Origin: Bifidobacteriaceae bacterium
GTDB taxonomy: Bacteria > Actinomycetota > Actinomycetes > Actinomycetales > WQXJ01
DNA length: 59,160 bases
Assembly: GCA_031278655.1 (NCBI GenBank)
Contig: JAITJZ010000104.1
Span: forward strand, 1-59,160
Reading direction: 5' to 3'
Shown: in pieces, positions 19,166 through 29,738 of the stretch
Position numbering within the stretch: position 1 is the stretch's first letter
Layout of the letters: every line of letters begins with the position of its first letter
Translations under genes and position numbers: made by a program
The notes under the pieces: model-generated
What the model was told of the DNA's origin: nothing
The model's input: the letters and a program-made list of their open reading frames with translations, nothing else
Databases searched by the model: none

Positions 19166-19171
19166 TAGGCT
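19166..19171 (+). promoter_or_regulatory. candidate -10 for a leaderless dnaX transcript
   Basis: TAGGCT lies 7 nt before the GTG start of dnaX, so transcription would begin at or next to the start codon. No Shine-Dalgarno sequence is visible before this GTG. No clear -35 was recognised. Confidence 0.45.
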
Positions 19172-19178
19172 CATACCT

Positions 19179-21803
19179 GTGAATCAAGCGCTGTACCGCC
19201 GTTACCGGCCGGAGAACTTCGGCGAAGTGATCGGCCAGGAACATGTCACTGAGCCGCTGATGCAGGCACTGCGAACTGATCGGGTGTCCCACGCGTACCT
19301 TTTCTCGGGGCCGCGCGGGTGCGGGAAGACCACCTGCGCCCGCATCCTCGCCCGCTGTTTGAACTGCGCCCAAGGGCCAACGCCGGTGCCGTGCGGCGAG
19401 TGCGCCAGTTGCCAGGAACTCGGTCGCGGCGGCAGCGGTTCGCTTGACGTGGTGGAGATCGACGCGGCTTCGCACGGCGGCGTGGACGACACCCGCGACC
19501 TGCGCGAGAAGGCCGTCTTCGCGCCCGCCCGCGACCGCTACAAAATCTTTGTGCTGGATGAGGCCCACATGGTCTCACGCGAGGGCTTCAACGCGCTCCT
19601 GAAGATCGTTGAGGAACCCCCGCCGCACGTCAAGTTCATCTTCGCCACCACCGAGCCGAACAAGGTGCTGCCGACTATCCGCTCGCGCTCGCACCACTAT
19701 CCGTTCCGGTTGGTCCCGCCCGGATTGATGACCTCCTACATGGAGGAGCTGAGCCGGGCCGAGGAAGTTGAAGTGGCGCCCGGCGTCATGCAGATGGTGG
19801 TCCGCGCCGGCGGCGGCTCCGTCCGCGACACCGAATCTGTCCTCGATCAGTTGATCGGCGGATCGACCGATGGCCGCGTGACCTACGAAGGCGCAGCCGC
19901 CCTGTTGGGCTTCACCCCCGATGAATTGATCAGCCAGATGGTTGGGGCGCTCGACCGCGGCGACGGCGCGTCGGTGTTCGCGGTGGTCGAGTCGGTGGTC
20001 GAGTCGGGGCTCGAGCCTCAGCGTTTCGCCGAGGACCTGCTGGAACGGCTGCGCGATCTGATCGTGCTGGCCGCGGCCGGGCCGGCCGCCCGGCAGGCGT
20101 TGCGCGGCCTGCCCGAGGATCGCATCGCCGCCCTGGCCGAACAAGCCGGGCAGTTCGGTCTGGCCCGGTTGACGCGGGCGGCTGACGCGGTTTCGGCGGG
20201 CTTGGCCGCCATGGCCGGCGCCACTTCGCCGCGCCTGCACCTGGAGTTGTTGGCCGCCCGCACCCTGATGTTGGCGCAGGTCACGGCCCCAGCGGGCCAG
20301 GTTTCAAGTCCCGCGCCCGATGCCGCCTCCGCCGGTCGGGCGCCCCGCCCCGCTTCCAGCCCGCCCGCCCAGGGCGCGCCGCCGGTGGATCGTGTGTCGG
20401 CTCGGCCGCCTGGGCAGTCGCGGCCTGCCACCGGTTCGGCCGGGGGCTGGACCATTCCGGGCGTGACCACCGGGGCGAGCGAGGCCCGCTCGGCGCCCGG
20501 CAAGGCTTCGGCCGGCTCTGCGCCCGGAGCCGGCGCGCCCGGAGCCGCTGCGCCCGGAGCCGGCGCGCCCGGTGGCGCCGCGACGGATGCGCCGCCAAGG
20601 GGGTCCGCCGCGCCGCCAAGGGGGGCCGCTGGCGGGCCGGCCTCGGCAGGTCGTGCTGGTCAGAGCCGTCCGGCGGCCGGGCCGGGCGCGCCCGGCCCGC
20701 GGTCTGCCGCCGGCGCCGCGCGGGAGTTTGTGGACTGGGACGAGCCAGACGGATCGGGTCCCGGCGGCACGCCGCCCGCGCGTCCGCAGCCGGGCGCGGG
20801 GCCCGCGGGCTCGCGCCCGAATGATCAACAGTCGCCGCCCAGAGGTCCGGCCCGGCCGCCGCAGGCGCGCCCGCAGGGCGGGCCGGATAGCCCGGACCAA
20901 TCAGGCCAGTCGGCCGAGGCTCCCAGACGGGTCGGCGCGGGCGATCAGTCCCGCCCAGCGGCGAGGCGTTCGGTCGAGCCGAGTCCCGAGGGCTCGGATC
21001 GCCCGGCCGAGAGGCCAACTGCGTCCGGGACCGGCGCCCGGCCGGGACCGGGGGACCGGCTTGGCGCCGCGCCCGCGCCGGACGGCGTCGCCAAACACTG
21101 GCCGCGCCTGCTCGAACACATCAGGCAGGTGTCGGTGAGCGCGCACGGATTGCTCGCGCACGACGCGCAATTGGTCGGCGCCGAACCCGGTCACCTGACT
21201 CTCGCCTTCCCGAGCCCGGATTTGGTCCGAACCTTCGAGCGCCGCTTCGTGGGCGCGGTGGAGCAGGCGGCGGCCAACATGGTTGGCCATCCGGTCAAAG
21301 TCAGCGCTGTGGTCGCGGCGGTCGCCGCCCCCAACCCGCCTCCGGCCCCCGCCGACAGGCCGGGATCGCCTGCGGCCCGGACCTCTGCCCCCGCCGACCC
21401 GCGCCCAGCGCCAGCCGACCCGCCTCCCGCCCCGACCGCCCCGCCCCCAGCGCCAGCCGACCGGCCGGGATCGCCCGCGGCCCGGACCCCCGCCCCCGCC
21501 GGCCCGGCCGACAAGTCGGGTACGCCAGCGGGCCGGACGTCTGGCCATGAGGGGGCGGCGGCATCGGAACAGGCGAACGTGGCCGAGCGGCGGTCGGCGT
21601 CCGGTCCCCCGGCCAGCCAGGGACCCGCGCCTGGCCGAGCCGCCTCGCCCGCGCCGCCAGCCCGCCGCCCGCCTCCGGCGCCGGAATTCGAGGACGAGGC
21701 GTCGCCCGAAGACGCGGACGCCGGCGTGCGGGGCCTGACCGGTGTGCCCTTGGTGGTCGAGATGCTGGGGGGTGAGGTCATCGAGGAAATTGACGGAACC
21801 TGA
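19179..21803 (+). CDS. dnaX: DNA polymerase III subunit gamma/tau
   Basis: Clamp-loader ATPase of the replisome. GTG 19179 gives the family N-terminus VNQALYRRYRPENF; upstream in-frame starts add an unrelated Arg/Pro-rich stretch and would run into the preceding hairpin. Visible motifs are Walker A SGPRGCGKTT, four zinc-ligand cysteines (CLNC, then CGECASC), Walker B-type VLDEAHM, and the sensor region FATTEPNKVLPTIRSR. Of its 874 residues, about 370 form the AAA+ and lid/collar part. A long Pro/Ala/Gly-rich linker with local repeats follows, containing a folded segment near residues 635-715 (HWPRLLEHIRQVS to VKVSAVVA) that probably corresponds to the tau domain that meets the polymerase. No dnaX slippery heptamer for gamma production was recognised. 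recR follows closely, a common pairing. Confidence 0.95.
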   Translation: MNQALYRRYRPENFGEVIGQEHVTEPLMQALRTDRVSHAYLFSGPRGCGKTTCARILARCLNCAQGPTPVPCGECASCQELGRGGSGSLDVVEIDAASHGGVDDTRDLREKAVFAPARDRYKIFVLDEAHMVSREGFNALLKIVEEPPPHVKFIFATTEPNKVLPTIRSRSHHYPFRLVPPGLMTSYMEELSRAEEVEVAPGVMQMVVRAGGGSVRDTESVLDQLIGGSTDGRVTYEGAAALLGFTPDELISQMVGALDRGDGASVFAVVESVVESGLEPQRFAEDLLERLRDLIVLAAAGPAARQALRGLPEDRIAALAEQAGQFGLARLTRAADAVSAGLAAMAGATSPRLHLELLAARTLMLAQVTAPAGQVSSPAPDAASAGRAPRPASSPPAQGAPPVDRVSARPPGQSRPATGSAGGWTIPGVTTGASEARSAPGKASAGSAPGAGAPGAAAPGAGAPGGAATDAPPRGSAAPPRGAAGGPASAGRAGQSRPAAGPGAPGPRSAAGAAREFVDWDEPDGSGPGGTPPARPQPGAGPAGSRPNDQQSPPRGPARPPQARPQGGPDSPDQSGQSAEAPRRVGAGDQSRPAARRSVEPSPEGSDRPAERPTASGTGARPGPGDRLGAAPAPDGVAKHWPRLLEHIRQVSVSAHGLLAHDAQLVGAEPGHLTLAFPSPDLVRTFERRFVGAVEQAAANMVGHPVKVSAVVAAVAAPNPPPAPADRPGSPAARTSAPADPRPAPADPPPAPTAPPPAPADRPGSPAARTPAPAGPADKSGTPAGRTSGHEGAAASEQANVAERRSASGPPASQGPAPGRAASPAPPARRPPPAPEFEDEASPEDADAGVRGLTGVPLVVEMLGGEVIEEIDGT

Positions 21804-21858
21804 GGCGGAGTTTTCGCGCCCGCCGCGAACAATCCCCGGTTTGGCGCTCGCGCAACGC

Positions 21859-21864
21859 TAATGT
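21859..21864 (+). promoter_or_regulatory. candidate -10 for a leaderless recR transcript
   Basis: TAATGT ends 6 nt before GTG 21871. There is no Shine-Dalgarno sequence. recR may therefore have its own start in addition to read-through from dnaX, which ends 67 bp upstream. Confidence 0.4.
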
Positions 21865-21870
21865 GGGCGG

Positions 21871-22464
21871 GTGTTCAGTGGGGCGCTGCAGGATTTGGTC
21901 GATGAGTTGGCCGCGTTGCCGGGCGTTGGGCCCAAGGGCGCCAGCCGCATCGCCTTCCACATTCTGAACGCCCCCGGAGAAGACGTCGAGCGTTTGGCCG
22001 CGGCCCTGGGCGCGGTCAAAGCGAAGGTGCATCTTTGCGGCCGTTGCTTCAACATCGCCGAGGAACCGCTCTGCGCGGTCTGCCAGGACTCGCGCCGCGA
22101 CCAGACCGTGATCTGCGTGGTCGAGGAGCCCAAGGACGTGATCGCTGTCGAGCGGACGCGCGAGTATCGCGGCCTCTACCACGTGCTTGGCGGCGCCATC
22201 AGCCCGATCCGCGGGATCGGGCCGGACGACCTGCACATCCGCGAACTGCTGGTGCGGCTGGGCGCCGAGCCGATCACTGAGGTCATCCTCGCCACCGACC
22301 CGAACATCGAGGGCGAAGCCACCGCCACCTACCTGGCCAGGGCGCTGCGAACACTGGAGATTCCGGTCACGCGGCTGGCCTCGGGACTGCCAGTCGGCGG
22401 CGACCTGGAGTACACCGACGAGGTCACCCTCTCGCGCGCCCTCGAAGGCCGCCGCGCCCTCTAG
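21871..22464 (+). CDS. recR: recombination mediator protein RecR
   Basis: A 197-residue protein of normal family length. It shows the helix-hairpin-helix [20 protein letters not shown] near the N-terminus, a four-cysteine zinc site (CGRCFN, then CAVCQD), and a Toprim domain with [12 protein letters not shown] and [13 protein letters not shown]. The C-terminal [24 protein letters not shown] is typical. RecR works with RecO and RecF to load RecA at gaps. The GTG start has no Shine-Dalgarno sequence but does have a -10-like hexamer close upstream. The dnaX-recR order is widely conserved, although the usual small nucleoid protein gene (ybaB/ebfC) between them is absent here. Confidence 0.95.
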   Translation: MFSGALQDLVDELAALPGVGPKGASRIAFHILNAPGEDVERLAAALGAVKAKVHLCGRCFNIAEEPLCAVCQDSRRDQTVICVVEEPKDVIAVERTREYRGLYHVLGGAISPIRGIGPDDLHIRELLVRLGAEPITEVILATDPNIEGEATATYLARALRTLEIPVTRLASGLPVGGDLEYTDEVTLSRALEGRRAL

Positions 22465-22562
22465 CCCCGTCCAGGCCCGGCCGCCGGGCGGCCGCGCCGC
22501 GGACCGGCATCCAACCGGAACGCCCCACGGGGGGCGGCGCCTGGTTCGGGGTCGCGGCACGC

Positions 22563-22604
22563 AACCCCGGTCAAGATGCGCGGGCGCGAATGTGACCGGG
22601 CTTA
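22563..22604. repeat. intergenic dyad family, copy 1
   Basis: A sequence starting AACCCCGGTCAAG and ending TGTGACCGGGCTTA, with a GCGCGGGCGCG centre. The arms pair imperfectly. It belongs with the copies at 44196, 44343, 55823 and 55980. It lies about 100 bp after recR and could act as a terminator or a small extragenic repeat. Confidence 0.6.
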
Positions 22605-22636
22605 GCGGCTGGGTCGGCGCGGCGCTGGAAGGCGGG

Positions 22637-22651
22637 CAGACGGCATCGGGC
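22637..22651 (+). repeat. dispersed 15-mer AGACGGCATCGGGCG
   Basis: An intergenic copy. With its flanks, 25 of 26 bases match the minus strand at the grpE copy (52226-52240), including GGCGGGC before it and TGG after it. See the findings for the wider CGGCATCG enrichment. Confidence 0.6.
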
Positions 22652-22919
22652 GATGGCGGCCCAAAACGGTGGCCGCTGGTTAGCGGCGGCGCCCGCGAAC
22701 CAGACTTAGGCGGAACTTAAGGCCCGGGGACTAAAGACGGAGGCGGAGAGTCCAACACCAGGCCACGTCGTTAGATTTTTACCGAGATGTGACTTCCGTC
22801 CCGGGCCGAGGCGCGTTATTCTGGCCGGGCTGGGCCAGCCTCCGGCAAGGCGTGCCGGATCGGGGTGAGGCGTGGCGCCCAGCTAGTCCACCCTGAACGA
22901 GACCAATGGAGGCAACGCC

Positions 22920-24524
22920 ATGGCGGATTTAGAAACTAAAGTATTCGACCCGGAGTCCCAACTCCTGCCGGAGGCGGACAAAGGGCACATCCGGCGCCGC
23001 TACTGGGGCTTGACGCTCGGCGCCGTGCTCGGCGTCGGCACGTATTTCGCGATGCCGGCCTCAGCCGCGGAGCTGGCCGCTCAACTCGTCGGCGAGGACG
23101 CCTATTACCCGCCGGGGCCGCTGAAGCTGGCGGCCGGCCTGACGGTGCTGATGGCGGTCTGGTGGATGACAGAGGCGGTGCCGCTGGCGGCGACGGCCTT
23201 GCTGCCAGTCACCCTGGTGCCGCTCTACCAGTCCTTCGCCCAACACGGCGAATGCGGCGTCTCGCCCGCCCCCACCTGGTGCTCCGCGACCAACTTCTCA
23301 ACCGTCGCCAGCCAATACGCCTCCGGGACAATCTTCCTGTTCATGGGCGGCTTCTTGTTGGCCCTGTCGATGCAGCGGTGGAACCTGCACAAGCGGATCG
23401 CGTTGTTCGTGGTGGCGTTGGTCGGAACCAAGCCGACCCGGCTGGTGGCCGGATTCATGATCGCCTCCGGGTTCATCACCATGTGGGTGTCCAACACCGC
23501 GACCGCCGTGATGATGCTGCCGTTGGGGTTGTCAATCCTGACCCTGGTGGGGAAGCTGGCCAAAGAGGCCGGCTCGACCCGGTCCAACTTCGGAACGGCC
23601 CTGATGCTCGGGATCGCCTACGCCTCGTCGATCGGATCGCTGTCGACCCTGATCGGCACCCCGCCGAACACCTTCTTGAAGGGCTACATGGAGCAGCAGT
23701 TCGATGTCACCATCAGCTTCTCGAAGTGGATGCTGGCGGGGCTGCCGCTGTCGGTGGTGTTCCTTGCGATCACCTGGTTCATCCTGACCAAGGTGGTCTT
23801 CAAACCAGAGATCAAGGACATCCCCGGCGGCCGGGAACTGATCCGCAAGGAGCGGGCGGCGCTCGGCCCGTGGTCCGCGGGCGAGAAGCTGGTCGCCGCG
23901 GTCTTCGTCCTGGCCGCGTTCTGCTGGATCGCATTCCCGCTGATCCCGGCCCTGTCGGAGCTTGGCGTGAAAGATGAGCACATCGCCATGGCAGTCGGCG
24001 TGGTCCTGTTCTTGCTGCCGGCCAAGCCCGCCCAGGGCATCATGGTGCTGGACTGGAACACGGCCAAGCACATGCCGTGGGATGTGCTGCTGCTGTTCGG
24101 CGGCGGCTTGGCGCTGTCCGGGCTGATCACCAACACCGGCCTGGCCAACTGGATCGGGGACCGCGCCAAGGCGCTCGGCGCCATCCCAGTGGTGCTGGCG
24201 GTGGTCGTGGTGACGCTGATCGTGATCTTCCTGACCGAGCTGACCTCCAACACTGCCACCGCGGCTTTGTTCGTGCCGATCATGGGCGGGGTCGCGCTGG
24301 GGCTGGGACTCGACCCGATGATGCTGGCCGTCCCCGTGGCCTTGGCCGCCACCTGCGCCTTCATGCTGCCGGTCGCCACCCCGCCGAACGCTGTCGCCTA
24401 CGGCTCAGGCCACGTCTCGATCGGCTCGATGGTCCGGGGCGGGGTCTGGCTCAACGTGATCGGGATCGTCCTGATCACTATCGCCATGTACGCGCTGTTC
24501 ATCCCGATCCTGGCGATCGGCTGA
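22920..24524 (+). CDS. DASS-family (SLC13) sodium-coupled dicarboxylate/anion symporter
   Basis: A 534-residue multi-pass membrane protein. It carries the two signature SNT motifs, MWVSNTATAVMMLP and LTSNTATAALFVPI, which bind Na+ and carboxylate in VcINDY-like transporters, each after a hairpin-type segment (LIGTPPN and VATPPNAVAYGSG). The duplicated architecture of the family is evident. Likely substrates are succinate, malate or fumarate, or sulfate/phosphate-type anions; the sequence does not decide. GGAGG eight nt before ATG 22920 supports the start. The gene stands alone between recR and lysC. A C4-dicarboxylate importer could feed oxaloacetate and aspartate to the neighbouring lysC-asd genes, but that connection is only positional. 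Confidence 0.9.
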   Translation: MADLETKVFDPESQLLPEADKGHIRRRYWGLTLGAVLGVGTYFAMPASAAELAAQLVGEDAYYPPGPLKLAAGLTVLMAVWWMTEAVPLAATALLPVTLVPLYQSFAQHGECGVSPAPTWCSATNFSTVASQYASGTIFLFMGGFLLALSMQRWNLHKRIALFVVALVGTKPTRLVAGFMIASGFITMWVSNTATAVMMLPLGLSILTLVGKLAKEAGSTRSNFGTALMLGIAYASSIGSLSTLIGTPPNTFLKGYMEQQFDVTISFSKWMLAGLPLSVVFLAITWFILTKVVFKPEIKDIPGGRELIRKERAALGPWSAGEKLVAAVFVLAAFCWIAFPLIPALSELGVKDEHIAMAVGVVLFLLPAKPAQGIMVLDWNTAKHMPWDVLLLFGGGLALSGLITNTGLANWIGDRAKALGAIPVVLAVVVVTLIVIFLTELTSNTATAALFVPIMGGVALGLGLDPMMLAVPVALAATCAFMLPVATPPNAVAYGSGHVSIGSMVRGGVWLNVIGIVLITIAMYALFIPILAIG

Positions 24525-24575
24525 ACGCCCCGGGAACCGGGACGAGCGGGCCCGGCCCGGCCCGCGAACTGCACC

Positions 24576-24590
24576 AGACGGCATCGGGCG
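24576..24590 (+). repeat. dispersed 15-mer AGACGGCATCGGGCG
   Basis: Second intergenic copy, 52 bp after the transporter gene stop, in the same orientation as 22637. Confidence 0.55.
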
Positions 24591-24770
24591 GCTGCGAATG
24601 GCTGCGCGCCCGGCTGCGGACGGCGCCGCCCGGCGGCGGTGACGTTTTAGGCTGCTTGCGGCCGGCGTCGCCACCGCCCGGGCGCCGCCCGAGCCTTTGT
24701 GGAAGAATCTGGCGGGCGGCGTAGCGAGCCGCGACCGGCGATGGCGACCCAACCGGGCCGCCGCGCGGCG

Positions 24771-24833
24771 CCCAAAGCGGGCGCCCAAAGCGGTTCCCAG
24801 AGCGGTTCCCAAAGCGGGTTCCCAGAAGGAAGG
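24771..24833 (+). repeat. imperfect 12-nt tandem repeat in front of lysC
   Basis: About four units related to CCCAAAGCGGTT (CCCAAAGCGGGC, CCCAAAGCGGTT, CCCAGAGCGGTT, CCCAAAGCGGGTT) run up to the ribosome-binding region of lysC. If ATG 24741 were the true start they would encode a Gln-Ser-Gly repeat; more likely they are untranslated leader. The rest of the 24525-24842 gap shows only a TAGGCT hexamer at 24651-24656 that could be a -10. Confidence 0.6.
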
Positions 24834-24842
24834 CAGAAGGCG

Positions 24843-27220
<2,378 letters not shown>

Positions 27221-27222
27221 GA

Positions 27223-27239
27223 CCCGCCCCGGTGGCGGG
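27223..27239. terminator. hairpin between asd and the convergent dehydrogenase
   Basis: CCCGCC at 27223-27228 pairs with GGCGGG at 27234-27239 around a 5-nt loop, 2 bases after the asd stop. No U tract. Confidence 0.5.
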
Positions 27240-27290
27240 ATGACGGCATCGGGCGCGGGCGCTGAGACGGCCCCGGGCGCTGGCCGGCTG

Positions 27291-28286
27291 TCAGGCGACG
27301 TCTGCCAGGGCGACCACCGCTCCGGTGGCGGCCGAGCGGGCGGCGGCTTCGGCGATCTCGAGGGCGCCGATGCCGTCTTCCAGGCCCGGCGCCAAGGTTG
27401 CGCCGGTTTCCAGGCTGGTCACGAAGCTGTCGAGTTCGCGCTGGTAGGCGGCGGCGAAGCGCTGCATGTAGTGGTCTTTGAGGCGCCCCAGCGCGCTGGT
27501 GGTGGTGGCGGTGAAGCTGGCGACTTGCGTGGGGAGTTCGTTGCCGGCTTGGAGCATGCCTTTGGCGCCGAAGACCTCCAGGCGCTGATCGTAGCCGTAG
27601 GCGCAGGACCGGGATGAGGCGATGGTGACGGCCGCGCCGTTGCGGGCGCGCAGCGTGATGACGGCGGCGCCGAAGTCGCCGGCCTGGCGCAGGCCCGGGT
27701 CGGTGTCTTGGGCGATGGCGTGGACCGATTCGATTGGGCCGACCAGCCAGCGGGCCACGTCGAAGTCGTGGATTGACATGTCTCGGAAGATTCCGCCGGA
27801 GGTCGGGATGTATGCCAGCGGCGGCGGCTCTGGGTCGCGGGCGTAGATCGCCACTTGTTGGATGGCGCCGACTTCGCCTTTGGCGGCGCGTTCGCGCAGC
27901 TCTGAGTAGGTCGGGTCGAAGCGCCGGTTGAAGCCGATCATGACTTGCCCGCTTTGGGCCTCGACTTGCCGGCGGCAATCGCGTGCCCGCTGGAGGTCCA
28001 GGTCGACGGGTTTTTCGCAGAAGACGGCCTTGCCCGCGCCGACGCCCGCCAGGATCATCTCGACGTGGGTTGATGTTGGCGCCGCCACCCAGATCGCGTC
28101 CACGTCAGGGGCGGCGATGGCTTCATGCGGGTCGCGGGTGGTGGCTTCGCCGTCCACCGCCAGCCGCTCGGCGGCGCCTGGAGTTGGATCGGCGATCCAG
28201 GTCAGGCGGGCGCGCGGGTGGGCGCGGAGGTTGTGGGCGTGCAGGGCGCCGATCTTGCCGGCGCCGATGAGGGCGATGTTGACCAT
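27291..28286 (-). CDS. Gfo/Idh/MocA-family oxidoreductase, inositol 2-dehydrogenase-like
   Basis: NAD(P)-dependent sugar or polyol dehydrogenase of 331 residues. The N-terminus IALIGAGKIGALHAHNL is the dinucleotide fold, CEKPVDLDL carries the family Glu-Lys-Pro, and the catalytic region reads GGIFRDMSIHDFDVARWLVG, with the His-Asp pair of inositol dehydrogenases. The start ATG (complement of 28284-28286) follows AGAGGAAG; a longer frame upstream lacks these signals and would span the promoter. The closest well-known type is IolG (myo-inositol 2-dehydrogenase), but related enzymes act on scyllo-inositol or other sugars. An inositol/sugar-porter type transporter lies 5 kb away, beyond the importer operon. 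A good sigma70-type promoter is present upstream. Confidence 0.88.
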   Translation of the reverse strand: MVNIALIGAGKIGALHAHNLRAHPRARLTWIADPTPGAAERLAVDGEATTRDPHEAIAAPDVDAIWVAAPTSTHVEMILAGVGAGKAVFCEKPVDLDLQRARDCRRQVEAQSGQVMIGFNRRFDPTYSELRERAAKGEVGAIQQVAIYARDPEPPPLAYIPTSGGIFRDMSIHDFDVARWLVGPIESVHAIAQDTDPGLRQAGDFGAAVITLRARNGAAVTIASSRSCAYGYDQRLEVFGAKGMLQAGNELPTQVASFTATTTSALGRLKDHYMQRFAAAYQRELDSFVTSLETGATLAPGLEDGIGALEIAEAAARSAATGAVVALADVA

Positions 28287-28345
28287 GGGTGCTTCCTCTG
28301 CTTTCCCCAAGTGTTCTGGCCGGGCGACCGTGCCCGACCCCAAGG

Positions 28346-28374
28346 ATTGTGCCCCCAATAAGTCCGAATGTCAA
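28346..28374 (-). promoter_or_regulatory. sigma70-type promoter for the Gfo/Idh/MocA gene
   Basis: On the minus strand, TTGACA (complement of 28369-28374), a 17-nt spacer and CACAAT (complement of 28346-28351). The leader would be about 50 nt. A C8A7 tract at 28383-28397 lies just upstream of the -35 element and reads T7G8 on this strand. Confidence 0.6.
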
Positions 28375-28463
28375 TACAAATGCCCCCCCCAAAAAAAGCG
28401 CGCTCTACTTTTCGCTCGCCGGCCAGGCCCGCCCCTGCCAGCCACGTGGGGCATGACGGACAT

Positions 28464-28494
28464 TTGACAAGCCCCCCTCAGGGCAGGCTATCCT
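28464..28494 (+). promoter_or_regulatory. promoter of the importer operon
   Basis: TTGACA at 28464-28469 and TATCCT at 28489-28494, separated by 19 nt, which is slightly long. The start point would fall near 28501, inside the iron-box-like dyad, so a bound repressor would block it. Confidence 0.5.
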
Positions 28495-28502
28495 CAGAGG
28501 CC

Positions 28503-28521
28503 TGAGGCAAGGCTTGCCTGA
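28503..28521 (+). promoter_or_regulatory. iron-box-like operator (DtxR/IdeR type)
   Basis: TGAGGCAAGGCTTGCCTGA is a 19-bp near-perfect palindrome. It resembles the actinobacterial iron box TTAGGTTAGSCTAACCTAA at most positions. It overlaps the expected transcription start of an ABC importer for a metal chelate. A second dyad, CCTCAG-AGGC-CTGAGG at 28492-28507, overlaps its left arm. Confidence 0.6.
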
Positions 28522-28586
28522 CACAGCGGCGTGAGCCTCGGCGCCGTGCCCACTTCCTGATCCAAATCACCAAGGAGAAGCGACAC

Positions 28587-29738
28587 ATGCCCAGAACTCT
28601 GAAACCGGCCTTCGCGCGCGCCGCTTGGCGGCGGGCGGCGGCCGCGGCCGCCGCCGGCGCGATCCTCGCCAGCCTCGGCGCCTGCTCGAGCCGCGACACC
28701 CAAGAGGCCGTCGACAGCCCCGCCCCGTCCCAGGACCCGATCGTCTTCGAAGACCAGCGCGGCGAGACCGTCACGCTCGAGGCGCCGGCCCAGAAGATCG
28801 CCTCAGCGGTCATCCCGGCCCCGGCCATCATCGCCGCCGTCGACGGGTCGTGGGACCGGATCGTCGGCATCAACCAATCCCTGCTCGACGCCAACAAGGT
28901 CGGCATCATCTCCAAAGCCTTCCCCGCCGCCCTGACCACATCGGTGATCGCCGACAGCTCCTTTGAGCCCAACATGGAGGAGATCATCAAGCTGGCGCCG
29001 GACGTGGTCATCCAATGGGGAGACATGGGGACCGAAGTGACCGAGCCGATCGAGCAAGCGGGCATCCCAACAGTGGGGCTGCGTTACGGCACCCAGGAGG
29101 ACCTCGAGACCTGGATCACCATGTTCGGCAAGATCATCGGCAAGGAAGCCCGCGCCCAAGAAATCCTGGACCGCATGCACACAGAGGCCGCGGCGGTCAC
29201 CGAGCGGGTGGCGGCTCTGGGCAAGGAGCAGAAGACTCGCGGACTGTCGCTGTCCTACACCGATGAAGCCCTGTCGGTCTCGAACGGCACCGACTACTCC
29301 AAGTTCGTCTTCGACACCGCCGGGTTGACCATGGTCTCGGAGAACACCGAGGCGCAGGACGGCATTGTCAGCCCCGAGCAGATCATCGCCTGGGACCCGG
29401 AGGTCATCTTCCTGTCCGCCTTCGGCCAGGCGACCCCGGCCGACGTCTACGCCGACGCGCGGCTGGCCGACGTCTCGGCGGTCAAGAACAAGCGCGTCTA
29501 CCGCAGCCCCCTCGGCTTCTACCGCTGGCAGGTCCCCTGCGCCGAGTCGCCGCTGTTCTGGAACTGGGTGGCCGCCCTGGCCTATCCCGGCGAATACGAG
29601 GTCGACCTGCGCGCCATGATGGAGGAACACGAGCAGTTCACCTACAACTACGCCGTCACGCCGGAGGACATCGACCTGGTGCTGCGCACCGACATCAACA
29701 ATGACAGCGCTCATTACGCCGACCTCTTCGGCGGCTGA
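28587..29738 (+). CDS. ABC importer substrate-binding lipoprotein, iron-siderophore/cobalamin type
   Basis: A 383-residue exported lipoprotein of the class III (TroA/FepB-like) binding-protein fold. The signal peptide ends in lipobox LGAC with Cys33. The two lobes follow, with landmarks such as LAPDVVIQWGDMG and IIAWDPEVIFLS that match helical-backbone binding proteins. AAGGAG is 10 nt before the ATG. The operator upstream suggests control by iron, so the ligand is probably a ferric siderophore, heme or another metal chelate. The neighbouring FecCD-type permease and the ATPase are its partners. The stop lies 38 bp inside the permease gene, so the genes are coupled. Confidence 0.88.
   Translation: MPRTLKPAFARAAWRRAAAAAAAGAILASLGACSSRDTQEAVDSPAPSQDPIVFEDQRGETVTLEAPAQKIASAVIPAPAIIAAVDGSWDRIVGINQSLLDANKVGIISKAFPAALTTSVIADSSFEPNMEEIIKLAPDVVIQWGDMGTEVTEPIEQAGIPTVGLRYGTQEDLETWITMFGKIIGKEARAQEILDRMHTEAAAVTERVAALGKEQKTRGLSLSYTDEALSVSNGTDYSKFVFDTAGLTMVSENTEAQDGIVSPEQIIAWDPEVIFLSAFGQATPADVYADARLADVSAVKNKRVYRSPLGFYRWQVPCAESPLFWNWVAALAYPGEYEVDLRAMMEEHEQFTYNYAVTPEDIDLVLRTDINNDSAHYADLFGG

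Larger units (their letters stand above)
22465..22919. other. 455-bp gap between recR and the anion transporter gene
   Basis: No convincing coding frame. It holds a dyad repeat (22563-22604), one copy of the dispersed 15-mer (22637-22651), an AT-richer stretch near 22770-22785 and a TATTCT hexamer near 22830 that might serve the transporter gene. GGAGG occurs just before ATG 22920. I see no riboswitch fold I can name. Confidence 0.6.

Noticed and set aside
22465-22919. Small protein gene in the recR-transporter gap (frames near 22500-22720)
   Set aside because: The open frames overlap the end of recR, cross a dyad repeat and show no ribosome-binding site or conserved features.
24525-24842. 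Lysine riboswitch or T-box before lysC
   Set aside because: No conserved core of either could be recognised. The notable structure is only the 12-nt repeat.
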